From Brevibacillus_F sp035644815 (lineage in GTDB: Bacteria > Bacillota > Bacilli > Brevibacillales > Brevibacillaceae), in the NCBI GenBank assembly GCA_035644815.1, contig DASQNU010000038.1, forward strand, positions 1 through 8,419: DNA of 8,419 nucleotides, read 5' to 3'. Below are positions 1 through 5,408 of this stretch, piece by piece. How positions within the stretch are numbered: position 1 is the stretch's first letter; each line of letters starts with the position of its first letter. The position numbers and the translations under genes are program-made. Under the pieces are notes generated by a model. It was given only the letters and a program-made list of their open reading frames with translations, was not told the DNA's origin and made no database searches.

Positions 1-122
1 TGCAGCATCGCCATTGGAAGCCGGACGATTTTTCCCGCATGATGGCCAATGGTGACGATCAAGATGATATCTGTGTAGTCGTGGCAGATCTTCACGGGGA
101 AAACAGGGGAATTACCATTTAA
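1..122 (+). CDS. C-terminal end of an unidentified protein, possibly PP2C-like (partial)
   Basis: The reading frame is open from the left edge and ends with TAA at 120-122, leaving 39 complete codons. The visible tail contains an acidic stretch followed by a hydrophobic strand (DDQDDICVVVADL) and a short polar end. A DD-[IL]-x-V-V-V pattern close to the C terminus resembles the last metal-binding aspartates and strand of PP2C-type phosphatases, but the fragment is too short to establish this. The gene runs 11 bp into the 3' end of the convergent gene on the other strand. That the tail is coding is supported by the open frame and the plausible composition; the function is only a weak guess. 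Confidence 0.5.
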   Translation, partial: QHRHWKPDDFSRMMANGDDQDDICVVVADLHGENRGITI

Positions 123-708
123 TCGAAAATAATCGGTGCCAGACCGAAGTTTTGCGTTCTTTTTCCTTTGCCTGCGCCACATACATTTTTGCTTCCAAAA
201 TGTCAGACATCAACCGTGTTAGCCGGCGATCGCGCTCTTTCAAACTAGTCTCAATGTATTGCTCTTGCTGCTCCACTTTCGCAAGCAGCTGTTGGTTGAA
301 CTGCTCCTGATGGGACACATGCTCGGCTAACGCATTTACCTTTTGCTCTAAGCGATGGACCTGCTCCAGGGACGATGTGGGGACTGGCTTCGGTATCGGC
401 GATAGGGCAGCGTGTTCCCTGCGTGGCATCTCTCGCCGGATGGCTCGATTTGTCACGTTGGCAACGGCCAGCTCCAGCTGCATGGACTGTGATCGGCAAA
501 GCTCCTTGATTTCAAAAAGAAGGGCAATGTCCTTTTGTCTGTATTCCCTTCCATTTTGCGCATTTCGCAGGAAGACATGGCCATGCTGCTCCAGAAGCAA
601 GCTCCATTTCCGCAAAGTGCTGATTCCGATTTCCAACGAATCGGCAGCCTCTTTACATGTGAAGGTTTTCTCCTTGGCAACCAGATCAATGACAAGTGCT
701 TCGCGCAT
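112..708 (-). CDS. MerR-type HTH / coiled-coil protein, DUF3967-like
   Basis: This is a 198-residue cytoplasmic protein. Residues about 15-75 look like a MerR/RacA-type winged HTH (TFTCKEAADSLEIGISTLRKW, then a wing around NGREY). A proline-containing linker at about 100-112 follows, then a long coiled coil (about 113-180) rich in Q, E, K and R. The C-terminal part (QQEQYIETSLKERDRRL) resembles the short DUF3967 module, and the protein ends in a basic aromatic tail (WHRLFSIKW). Proteins of this build occur in Bacillales, often on phages and plasmids, and resemble the chromosome-anchoring protein RacA in outline. A DNA-binding, possibly oligomeric role is inferred; the target is unknown. The ATG at 706-708 follows a good GGGAGG ribosome site. 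Its stop overlaps the end of the + strand gene by 11 bp. No mobile-element genes are visible nearby. Confidence 0.8.
   Translation of the reverse strand: MREALVIDLVAKEKTFTCKEAADSLEIGISTLRKWSLLLEQHGHVFLRNAQNGREYRQKDIALLFEIKELCRSQSMQLELAVANVTNRAIRREMPRREHAALSPIPKPVPTSSLEQVHRLEQKVNALAEHVSHQEQFNQQLLAKVEQQEQYIETSLKERDRRLTRLMSDILEAKMYVAQAKEKERKTSVWHRLFSIKW
133..153. terminator. Weak hairpin near the convergent gene ends
   Basis: TCGGT (133-137) and ACCGA (143-147) form a 5-bp stem with a 5-nt loop. A short T-rich run follows on both strands: AGTTTT on the + strand and TTATTTT on the - strand. The hairpin lies just beyond the + strand stop and inside the last codons of the - strand gene. The stem is short, so termination here is uncertain. 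Confidence 0.25.
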
Positions 709-891
709 CCGATTCCCTCCCTTTGTTTTCCGTTTTGTCTATATGGTAGCCATTTCGGTGAGCGGTAGGTAAATTCCTTTTTGAAATGTCCGACACTTTC
801 TGGGGGGATTCGTGTCAACCAGCATGATCTCGCTGTTGGGACTTGAAAAACGTGCAGCATTTTTGAGGGATTTGTTGGAAATTGCTTGAAC

Positions 892-907
892 TGTGACCCC
901 GGTCACA
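892..907. promoter_or_regulatory. Crp-type operator upstream of the globin gene
   Basis: TGTGACCCCGGTCACA is a perfect palindrome with 7-bp arms around 2 bp and matches the Crp-family consensus TGTGA-N6-TCACA exactly. It is centred at 899.5, with its downstream end exactly 22 nt before a candidate -10 hexamer (930-935). That puts it near -42 relative to the inferred start of transcription, the classic class II activator position. A Crp/Fnr-family regulator with CRP-type recognition residues is encoded about 1 kb away, and its own upstream region has a similar box at the same spacing. The regulator-operator pairing is inferred. Confidence 0.75.
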
Positions 908-929
908 CCAGTTCCCTTGACACATGTGA

Positions 930-935
930 TACCAT
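930..935 (+). promoter_or_regulatory. Candidate extended -10 of the globin promoter
   Basis: TACCAT is preceded by TGA at 927-929, giving an extended -10 (TGn) arrangement. The expected -35 region would coincide with the end of the Crp-type box, as in class II activator-dependent promoters. An alternative is the consensus TTGACA at 917-922, but no good -10 lies 16-18 nt downstream of it (TATCTA at 938-943 gives only 15 nt). The start of transcription would be near 942, giving a leader of about 59 nt. Confidence 0.45.
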
Positions 936-1000
936 ACTATCTATCAAGAGCATGAACTTCTCGCGAGGAACGCAGTTTTTATCGCATCAGGAGGTGTCCC

Positions 1001-1408
1001 ATGAATCCGATGACTGGTACGACCATGTACGAATTAGTCGGTGGAGAGAATACCATAAATCGTTTGGTCGAAGCCTTTTATCCAAAAGTATATGCCGACC
1101 CCGATCTGAAGCCGTTGTTCCCGGACGGCGTAGACGAGATCATGAGAAAGCAGCGGATGTTCATGACGCAATTTTTGGGAGGTCCGCCGTTATATAGTGA
1201 AGAATTCGGTCCCCCCGCGATGCGCCAGCGTCATTTGCCATTCGCTGTGACTCCGCGCCGCGCCAAAGCATGGCTGCGATGCATGCGGGAAGCGATGGAT
1301 GAAATCGGTCTGGAAGGAATCCCGAGACAGTTGTTTTATGATCGACTGGAGCAAGTCGCTCAGATCATGATCAATACACCGGATCAACCCGACAGTGATA
1401 GCCAATGA
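1001..1408 (+). CDS. yjbI: Group II truncated hemoglobin (YjbI/trHbO family)
   Basis: This is a 135-residue 2-over-2 globin, close in length to B. subtilis YjbI (about 132). Visible family landmarks are the B-helix FYPKVYADPDLKPLFP with the B10 tyrosine at Y27, the block RKQRMFMTQFLGGPPLY (49-65) with Q51 at E11, the proximal heme ligand H78 in RHLPF, and the G8 tryptophan W91. Such globins bind O2 very tightly and are thought to act in oxygen or NO/redox chemistry in the cytoplasm. By my alignment from memory, position E7, a threonine in the B. subtilis protein, is I47 here. The ATG at 1001 follows AGGAGG at 989-994 with 6-nt spacing. A perfect Crp-type box lies about 95 nt upstream of the start codon, and a terminator follows directly, so the gene appears to be transcribed alone. 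Confidence 0.95.
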   Translation: MNPMTGTTMYELVGGENTINRLVEAFYPKVYADPDLKPLFPDGVDEIMRKQRMFMTQFLGGPPLYSEEFGPPAMRQRHLPFAVTPRRAKAWLRCMREAMDEIGLEGIPRQLFYDRLEQVAQIMINTPDQPDSDSQ

Positions 1409-1414
1409 ATGATT

Positions 1415-1460
1415 TCCCGGCCTGATTGCCTGAAAAGCAAATGGCCGGGATTTTCTTTTT
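1415..1460 (+). terminator. Rho-independent terminator after the globin gene
   Basis: TCCCGGCC (1415-1422) pairs perfectly with GGCCGGGA (1443-1450). Inside the loop, TTGC (1427-1430 region) can pair with GCAA (1437-1440) to lengthen the hairpin. A T-rich run (TTTTCTTTTT, 1451-1460) follows. It starts 7 nt after the globin stop codon. Confidence 0.9.
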
Positions 1461-1476
1461 CTCTTGCCAGCAAGGG

Positions 1477-1482
1477 TATAAT
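1477..1482 (+). promoter_or_regulatory. Candidate -10 box for the YneQ-like gene
   Basis: A perfect TATAAT lies just downstream of the globin terminator and 45 nt before the chosen GTG start. No good -35 is present at the usual spacing, because that region is the T-run of the terminator. The promoter is therefore likely but weak or unusual. Confidence 0.5.
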
Positions 1483-1527
1483 GGGGACAGTGAATTCAAT
1501 CGGCAGGAAAAAAGGAATGAGCGCAAA

Positions 1528-1863
1528 GTGGCCTTCGGGATTAACAGAAAAGAGTTGGAAGCATGGAAGAAACGAGTCAGCGAAGGGGAAATCGCTTTTT
1601 TGACCCATTTTTGGTCCGATCCTCGCTTTCCCGGCATCCGTACGGTGACAAAGGTAGGCTGCGCCGATCTGGAGCTTTTGACCGCATGGTGTGTGAAAAA
1701 CGGGTTGAACCCGAAATATATTCATCATCGCGAAGAGTTCCCTCATTTTGATCTAATCGGGGAAAAACAAAAGGAAATCCTGCAAAAGGAAAGACAGTGG
1801 GACCAGCTGACACGGTTTCGATTAGTAGACGGCAGAGAAACAGAAAGTGCAGACTTCAACTAA
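1528..1863 (+). CDS. Small conserved YneQ-like protein of unknown function
   Basis: This is a 111-residue soluble protein with no membrane segment or signal peptide. It resembles, from memory, the B. subtilis protein YneQ, which begins MAFG and carries comparable blocks. Here they are EGEIAFLTHFWSDPRFP (19-35), TVTKVGCADLELL (39-51) with C45, and YIHHREEFPHFDLIGEKQK (64-82). No function is established for this family, and I do not assign one. The frame stays open upstream to an ATG at 1426, but that start lies inside the globin terminator. The GTG at 1528 gives the expected VAFG N terminus and follows AAAGGA at a suitable distance, so I prefer it. The last about 20 residues are polar and probably variable. 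A terminator hairpin starts 4 nt after the stop. Confidence 0.8.
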   Translation: MAFGINRKELEAWKKRVSEGEIAFLTHFWSDPRFPGIRTVTKVGCADLELLTAWCVKNGLNPKYIHHREEFPHFDLIGEKQKEILQKERQWDQLTRFRLVDGRETESADFN

Positions 1864-1866
1864 AAG

Positions 1867-1911
1867 CAGCGGTAAGCTAGGAAGAGAGAGGAAAATCCTA
1901 GCTTACCGCTG
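1867..1911. terminator. Long perfect hairpin between convergent genes, probably a bidirectional terminator
   Basis: CAGCGGTAAGCTAGGA (1867-1882) and TCCTAGCTTACCGCTG (1896-1911) form a perfect 16-bp stem with a 13-nt purine-rich loop. A TTTAG tail follows on the + strand and a CTTTTAG tail on the - strand. It ends the YneQ-like gene and can also stop transcripts from the convergent Crp/Fnr-family gene. The 76 bases from 1912 to 1987 hold nothing else I can identify. Confidence 0.85.
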
Positions 1912-1987
1912 TTTAGTATGCTGCTGTTTATCGACATGTTGGAATACTTTTCGATCGGCAGCTGGTAGAGATGCTCGAAAAACGTTG

Positions 1988-2662
1988 TTACTCCAAAAAC
2001 GCTTCCAGCGCCTCCACGTCCAGAATCGTGATCCGCTTCCGATCAATGGAGATCATCTCCTCTTTTTTCAACTGGTTAAACAGCCGGTTCACCGTCTCGC
2101 GCGTGCTGCCGACCATATTCGCAAATTCCTGGTGGGTAAGCGGAATGTCGATCTGGATGGCATTGCCGTTTTTCTTGCCATGCTCATGGGCGATTCGCAG
2201 CAGGATGGAGATAATCCGGTAGTTAATATCGTGAACGGAAAATGCCTGCAGTTTATGCTGCAGCTCCAGAATTTTGCTGCCCAATACCCGCATCACCTTG
2301 ATGGAAATCGAAGGAACTTCCAACAAGGTTTGCTCGAATAACTGAATCGGTATGGCAATGAGCTCAGCCGCTTCCACGACCTCAGCAGTGGCTGGATAGG
2401 GAGACTGATCAAAGAACCCGACATGGGGAAACATATCCCCCTTTTTGAGAAAGTTGACGATTTGCTCGTTGCCGTTAATATCGGTTTTGTATATTTTGAT
2501 GATTCCTTCCTGTATGAAGAAGACGGCCGTTCGTTCTTCTCCCTCCATGAATACATTCGCTTTTCGTTGGTAGGTATGGGGGATGGCAATTTGGAGTATT
2601 TTATCGAACTCCCGCTCATCCAGCTCTCGAAACAACGGGATTTTCCGTAATATCGATTCCAT
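1988..2662 (-). CDS. Crp/Fnr-family transcriptional regulator (CRP-type recognition helix, no cysteines)
   Basis: This is a 224-residue cytoplasmic regulator. Residues 10-115 form a cyclic-nucleotide-binding-type beta-barrel (VFMEGEERTAVFFIQEG, GDMFPHVGFFDQSPYPATAEVV), 117-142 the dimerisation helix, and 143-224 a Crp-type winged HTH. The recognition helix STRETVNRLFNQL places R188, E189 and R193 where CRP has the residues that read TGTGA. The protein has no cysteine, so an FNR-type iron-sulphur cluster is excluded. The cAMP-contacting RS pair of CRP is replaced by YPATA, so cAMP is unlikely; the signal is unknown. I chose the ATG at 2660-2662, which has GATGGG at a good distance. A GTG at 2671 would add three residues, but GGGA is then only about 3 nt away. 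A matching box lies about 60 nt upstream of the start, which implies autoregulation. Confidence 0.93.
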   Translation of the reverse strand: MESILRKIPLFRELDEREFDKILQIAIPHTYQRKANVFMEGEERTAVFFIQEGIIKIYKTDINGNEQIVNFLKKGDMFPHVGFFDQSPYPATAEVVEAAELIAIPIQLFEQTLLEVPSISIKVMRVLGSKILELQHKLQAFSVHDINYRIISILLRIAHEHGKKNGNAIQIDIPLTHQEFANMVGSTRETVNRLFNQLKKEEMISIDRKRITILDVEALEAFLE

Positions 2663-2694
2663 AGGCGACACATCCCATCTTTTGTACTTACGCT

Positions 2695-2700
2695 ATCTTA
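2695..2700 (-). promoter_or_regulatory. Candidate -10 of the Crp/Fnr-family gene
   Basis: On the - strand this reads TAAGAT, a 4/6 match to TATAAT. It starts exactly 22 nt after the end of the Crp-type box at 2723-2738, the same spacing as at the globin promoter. The predicted start of transcription is near 2688, which leaves a leader of about 26 nt to the chosen ATG. Confidence 0.45.
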
Positions 2701-2722
2701 GCTCATCATCCGACGAAGCAGG

Positions 2723-2738
2723 TGTGACGGATGTCACT
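2723..2738. promoter_or_regulatory. Crp-type operator upstream of the Crp/Fnr-family gene
   Basis: Read on the - strand this is AGTGACATCCGTCACA, matching TGTGA-N6-TCACA at 9 of 10 positions. It is centred at 2730.5, about 42 nt from the inferred transcription start, which favours activation over repression. The box lies within the 3' part of the cupin remnant. Confidence 0.7.
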
Positions 2739-2955
2739 TCGAACCGATCGCCGCGTGTAGTAGGGTGGGAAATGACCAGAAATTCCACATCCTGCTCATG
2801 GTCATTTCGTGCTTGATGAGCGATGCCCTCTCCCCAGATGTAATGCTCAGCTACATGTTTACTTGTTTTCATCCGATTTTTTCCGCTCTTTTTTTCTACC
2901 ACCATACCATAATGTCCAGCAGATTGGTTAGGCACTGCTGCGATATCATGATCAT

Positions 2956-2990
2956 GAAGAAAGAGAGGGCGAATGTTCGTCCTCTCTTTT
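2956..2990 (-). terminator. Rho-independent terminator of mtaD
   Basis: On the + strand AAAGAGAGG (2960-2968) and CCTCTCTTT (2981-2989) form a 9-bp stem. It is extended inward by GCGA/TTCGT pairs, including one G-U pair. Read on the - strand it follows the mtaD stop codon by a few bases and ends in TTTCTTC. The remaining stretch up to the cupin remnant (2873-2955) holds nothing clear beyond a possible extended -10 (TGGTATGGT on the - strand near 2905). Confidence 0.85.
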
Positions 2991-2996
2991 GACCAC

Positions 2997-4289
2997 CTAG
3001 AGCCCTTCCACCAAACGCGGAACGCGGGCCGCTACCTGCTTGTACAATTCTTCCTCGCTGATCGTGAGGAGCTGTTTGTTGCGCATGAGAATCCGTCCAT
3101 CGACGATCGTGGTGTCAACATCGGCACCAGTAGCGCTGTACGCGAGCAAGGTGTACAGATCATGCACCGGCTGCAGGTGCGGCTTTTGCAGGTCGATCAA
3201 GATCAAATCGGCCTGTTTCCCAATCTCCAGCGTTCCGACCTGATGATCGATGCCCAGCAGTTTAGCGCTTTCGATTGTTGCCATTTGCAGGGCACGCTTG
3301 GCTGGCAGGCGAGTTGGATCACCGTAATCCAGCTTTTGCAGCCAGCTGGCAGCCTTGATCTCGGCAAACATATCCAGTGTCGTGGCGCTTCCGGCTCCGT
3401 CCGTACCCAAGCCAACCGTAATGCCTTGTTGCTCCATGTCCGTGATAGGAGCGATCCCGCAGCCCAGCTTCAGATTGCTGATTGGATTGTGGGCGATGCC
3501 TCCTCGCATGCCTTTCAAGTAGCCGATATCCCGGCGATTCAGATGAACGCTATGCGCCAAAAGCACATGTGTATGGTCAAATAGGCCCAGATGGTACAAA
3601 TATTCGGTCGGTGTCTGTCCGTATTTCTCCCTGATTTTGACGAGCTCTTCTTTTGTCTCCGCCAGATGGATATGGAGCGGTACCTGGCGTTTGCGGGCCA
3701 GCTCGATGACCTCGCGCAAAGGCTCGGGTGGGCAGGTATAGGGAGCGTGCGGACCAAACATCGTGGTAATCCGACCGTTTGCAGCCCCTGACCATTTGTC
3801 GACCAGATCGATGGCTTCCTGCATCCGGCGTCCGCCGTCATCTTCGAAAAAAACGAGCCCTCTGGTCAGGGAAGCGCGCATGCCGTTTTCTTGAATCGCG
3901 GTGGCGATCTCGTTCATATGGATGTACATATCGGCGAAAGCGGTCGTCCCAGAGCGAATCATCTCGGCCATGGCCAGCTGTGAGCCCCAGTAAATATCTT
4001 CTTCAGTCATCCGTGCTTCGGCAGGCAGCATCTTTTTTTCCAACCAGTCCATTAGGATCAAGTCATCGGAAAAGCCGCGCAAAAGCGACATCGGGGTATG
4101 GTTGTGGGCATTGATCAGTCCCGGCATCGCTGCCATGCCCTTCGCCTGGATAACCTCATCGGCTTCCATGGTGAGCGCCGGTCCCATCGCGGTGATTTTT
4201 CCGTCACGTATGAACAGATCGCCAACCATAGGCTCGTCTGCCTCTGTCATGGTGAGAACGGTACAATCCTTGATCAAGATGCTTTTCAT
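2997..4289 (-). CDS. mtaD: 5-methylthioadenosine/S-adenosylhomocysteine deaminase
   Basis: This is a 430-residue amidohydrolase, the normal length for MtaD (EC 3.5.4.28/3.5.4.31). It deaminates S-adenosylhomocysteine and methylthioadenosine to the inosine forms, part of clearing and recycling the by-products of S-adenosylmethionine use. Amidohydrolase landmarks appear in order: GLINAHNHTPM with metal ligands H62 and H64, GPHAPYTC with H181, HIHLAET with metal ligand H208 and catalytic E211, LLAHSVHL (H246), HNPISNLKLGCG, and GTDGAGS with metal ligand D297. The C-terminal part returns to the composite beta-sandwich (IGKQADLILIDL, VDGRIL). The enzyme is cytoplasmic with no signal peptide. The ATG at 4289 follows AGGAGTG with 5-nt spacing. 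It lies 74 nt downstream of the stalk-domain gene on the same strand and could be co-transcribed or use its own promoter. A terminator follows. Confidence 0.93.
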   Translation of the reverse strand: MKSILIKDCTVLTMTEADEPMVGDLFIRDGKITAMGPALTMEADEVIQAKGMAAMPGLINAHNHTPMSLLRGFSDDLILMDWLEKKMLPAEARMTEEDIYWGSQLAMAEMIRSGTTAFADMYIHMNEIATAIQENGMRASLTRGLVFFEDDGGRRMQEAIDLVDKWSGAANGRITTMFGPHAPYTCPPEPLREVIELARKRQVPLHIHLAETKEELVKIREKYGQTPTEYLYHLGLFDHTHVLLAHSVHLNRRDIGYLKGMRGGIAHNPISNLKLGCGIAPITDMEQQGITVGLGTDGAGSATTLDMFAEIKAASWLQKLDYGDPTRLPAKRALQMATIESAKLLGIDHQVGTLEIGKQADLILIDLQKPHLQPVHDLYTLLAYSATGADVDTTIVDGRILMRNKQLLTISEEELYKQVAARVPRLVEGL

Positions 4290-4326
4290 CGAATCACTCC
4301 TACAAACAAAATGGTGTTTGCTAAGG

Positions 4327-4357
4327 AGTGTAAGCCTTGACGCAACGGCAATGTCAA
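4327..4357 (-). promoter_or_regulatory. Candidate promoter of mtaD
   Basis: On the - strand a perfect -35 TTGACA (4352-4357) is followed after 19 nt by TACACT (4327-4332), a 4/6 -10. The spacing is longer than usual. No strong terminator separates the upstream stalk-domain gene from mtaD: only a 4-bp AAGG/CCTT stem is visible. Read-through is therefore also possible. Confidence 0.35.
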
Positions 4358-4363
4358 TTCGTT

Positions 4364-5233
4364 TTAAGAATCCGCAGATTGCTTTTCCAGCCAGAGCGAC
4401 ATAATCGATCCTTCCTGAAAGGTAGAGAAAAAGGTCAGCGCGTATTCGCCGATCGGGTAATAGAGCAAATACTCGCTATGTGTCGCGCTTTCTTCCTCCC
4501 ACTTAGGTCTACCAAGGATGCGGCGCACGTCCTCTGTACGCAACACTCCGATCATTTTCGCGGAAAGGTCAAAGATGGCCGCTTGATCGTGCTGATCATA
4601 CAGGACGGAACAGGTACAGCTTTGATAGGCGAAAAATTTACCGCCCTCATAGAAATAGGAATCGAAAGGCTTGCCCCATGCTCGTTCGATTTGCTGGCGG
4701 GTGCTGCCTAAAGAGAACGAAATCGCTTTGACACGGCCTTCCTTGGCAAGAGTCAGCATTTGCTTGTCCACGATGCCAGGGTTTCTTTGTTGCGTCGAGA
4801 GTATGGCTGCCCGATAAGCAGGATTCCAATCGACCTGCACCGCCAGAGCTTGGCCGACAGCTCGCAGCGGGATGAGCAGTTCACCCTTGGCCAGTTCAGG
4901 GGCAACCTCCAACGCGACTTTTTTTCCATTTATATGTGCGACGGGAACGCCTGCTGTCAATTGGATACGTTGCCCGCCTTTGCTGATGGTCACGGTATTC
5001 CATTGAGGATCATGCACGGCACTGGCACCGATGGAGGAAATGAATGCAGGGGCTTGTACCAGCAACCGATCTTTTACGATTTTGTAGGAAAAGCTGGGTT
5101 CATAGCCAAGCACGCTGGCGTCGACTTCGATATGAACAGGCTTGGTCTCTTCCGCGGAGACAGGTTGTCCATGAGTGGCCAAGTAAAGGAATGAAGCAAA
5201 AAGAAAGACGGTAAACAGACGAAGCAGGCTCAT
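4364..5233 (-). CDS. Secreted stalk-domain (copper amine oxidase N-type) / DUF4309 protein
   Basis: This is a 289-residue exported protein. Residues 1-27 form a signal peptide: a basic start, a hydrophobic stretch (LFTVFLFASFLYLA) and a VSA cleavage site before E28. Residues about 33-147 resemble the stalk domain first named from copper amine oxidase N termini (INGKKVALEVAPEL, LLIPLRAVGQAL, VDWNPAYRAAIL). Residues about 166-285 resemble DUF4309, with the repeated motifs FSLGSTRQQIERAWGKP and VRRILGRPKW. A CTC pair (C206, C208) sits in the DUF4309 part. There is no catalytic amine oxidase domain, so this is not an oxidase; a wall-associated role is plausible but unproven. The frame continues upstream to 5353, but the ATG at 5231-5233 has a strong GGGGGAG site and begins the signal peptide directly. 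The gene diverges from the RpiR-family operon. Confidence 0.85.
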   Translation of the reverse strand: MSLLRLFTVFLFASFLYLATHGQPVSAEETKPVHIEVDASVLGYEPSFSYKIVKDRLLVQAPAFISSIGASAVHDPQWNTVTISKGGQRIQLTAGVPVAHINGKKVALEVAPELAKGELLIPLRAVGQALAVQVDWNPAYRAAILSTQQRNPGIVDKQMLTLAKEGRVKAISFSLGSTRQQIERAWGKPFDSYFYEGGKFFAYQSCTCSVLYDQHDQAAIFDLSAKMIGVLRTEDVRRILGRPKWEEESATHSEYLLYYPIGEYALTFFSTFQEGSIMSLWLEKQSADS

Positions 5234-5322
5234 GAAATGCTCCCCCTCACATTGATGTGCTTGTTTACTATCAACATATGTAGGAAAAGCCCAGATTTGA
5301 ATCGGAAAAGCAAAAAAGTATA

Positions 5323-5333
5323 CGAAATTTTCG
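5323..5333. promoter_or_regulatory. GAAA/TTTC palindrome 1 (possible RpiR/MurR operator)
   Basis: CGAAATTTTCG is an 11-bp palindrome (CGAAA-T-TTTCG) in the divergent region. It shares its half-sites with the two sites nearer the RpiR-family gene. Confidence 0.4.
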
Positions 5334-5377
5334 CAAAACGGTCCGCGTAACAAAATTTGGCGAATAATCTTGGCTGA

Positions 5378-5394
5378 ACGAAATATTATTTCGT
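5378..5394. promoter_or_regulatory. GAAA/TTTC palindrome 2, best operator candidate
   Basis: ACGAAAT-ATT-ATTTCGT has perfect 7-bp arms around a 3-bp spacer, centred 47 nt before the RpiR-family start codon. RpiR/MurR-family regulators commonly bind AT-rich inverted repeats of GAAA...TTTC type, so it is a likely site for the adjacent regulator. Confidence 0.6.
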
Positions 5395-5408
5395 AAACAG
5401 CCTATTCT

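Larger units (their letters stand above)
2693..2872 (-). pseudogene. Cupin-domain gene remnant with an internal deletion
   Basis: A 59-codon frame (ATG at 2870-2872, TAG at 2693-2695) reads as two ends of one protein family joined together. The start, MKTSKHVAEHYIWGEG, resembles the N terminus of small Bacillales cupins of about 110-115 residues, which usually continue with CDGWHLV. From residue 17 the sequence, IAHQARNDHEQDVEFLVIS then HPTTRGDR, resembles the C terminus of the same family, where it normally follows a PPG(I/V) motif. The middle of about 60-70 residues, including the metal-binding HxH motif of the cupin barrel, is absent, yet the frame is kept. The junction lies at a GGC codon that could belong to either side, consistent with deletion at a short repeated GGC/GGG. 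The ribosome site is weak. The remaining peptide cannot form a cupin barrel. The family match is from memory, not a search. Its 3' part carries the Crp-type box and the -10 of the next gene. Confidence 0.6.

Noticed and set aside
453..860. 135-codon - strand frame overlapping the DUF3967-type gene
   Set aside because: It overlaps a better-supported gene on the same strand in another frame, with low-complexity Ser/Trp-rich translation typical of a shadow.
917..943. Consensus TTGACA with TATCTA as a constitutive globin promoter
   Set aside because: The spacing is only 15 nt. The extended -10 at 930, with the Crp-type box at the activator position, fits better, though this alternative is not excluded.
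1847..2341. 164-codon + strand frame opposite the Crp/Fnr-family gene
   Set aside because: It runs through the terminator hairpin and antisense to a well-supported gene; the composition looks like a shadow frame.
2973..3584. 203-codon + strand frame opposite mtaD
   Set aside because: It lies wholly antisense to the clearly identified mtaD, has no ribosome site and no recognisable protein features.
4760..5194. 144-codon + strand frame opposite the stalk-domain gene
   Set aside because: Antisense to a gene with a signal peptide and known domains; no ribosome site or family signature.
5245..5275. TTGAT...ATCAA inverted repeat resembling an FNR half-site pair
   Set aside because: The halves are 13 nt apart, far more than the 4 nt of an FNR box, so it is probably chance.
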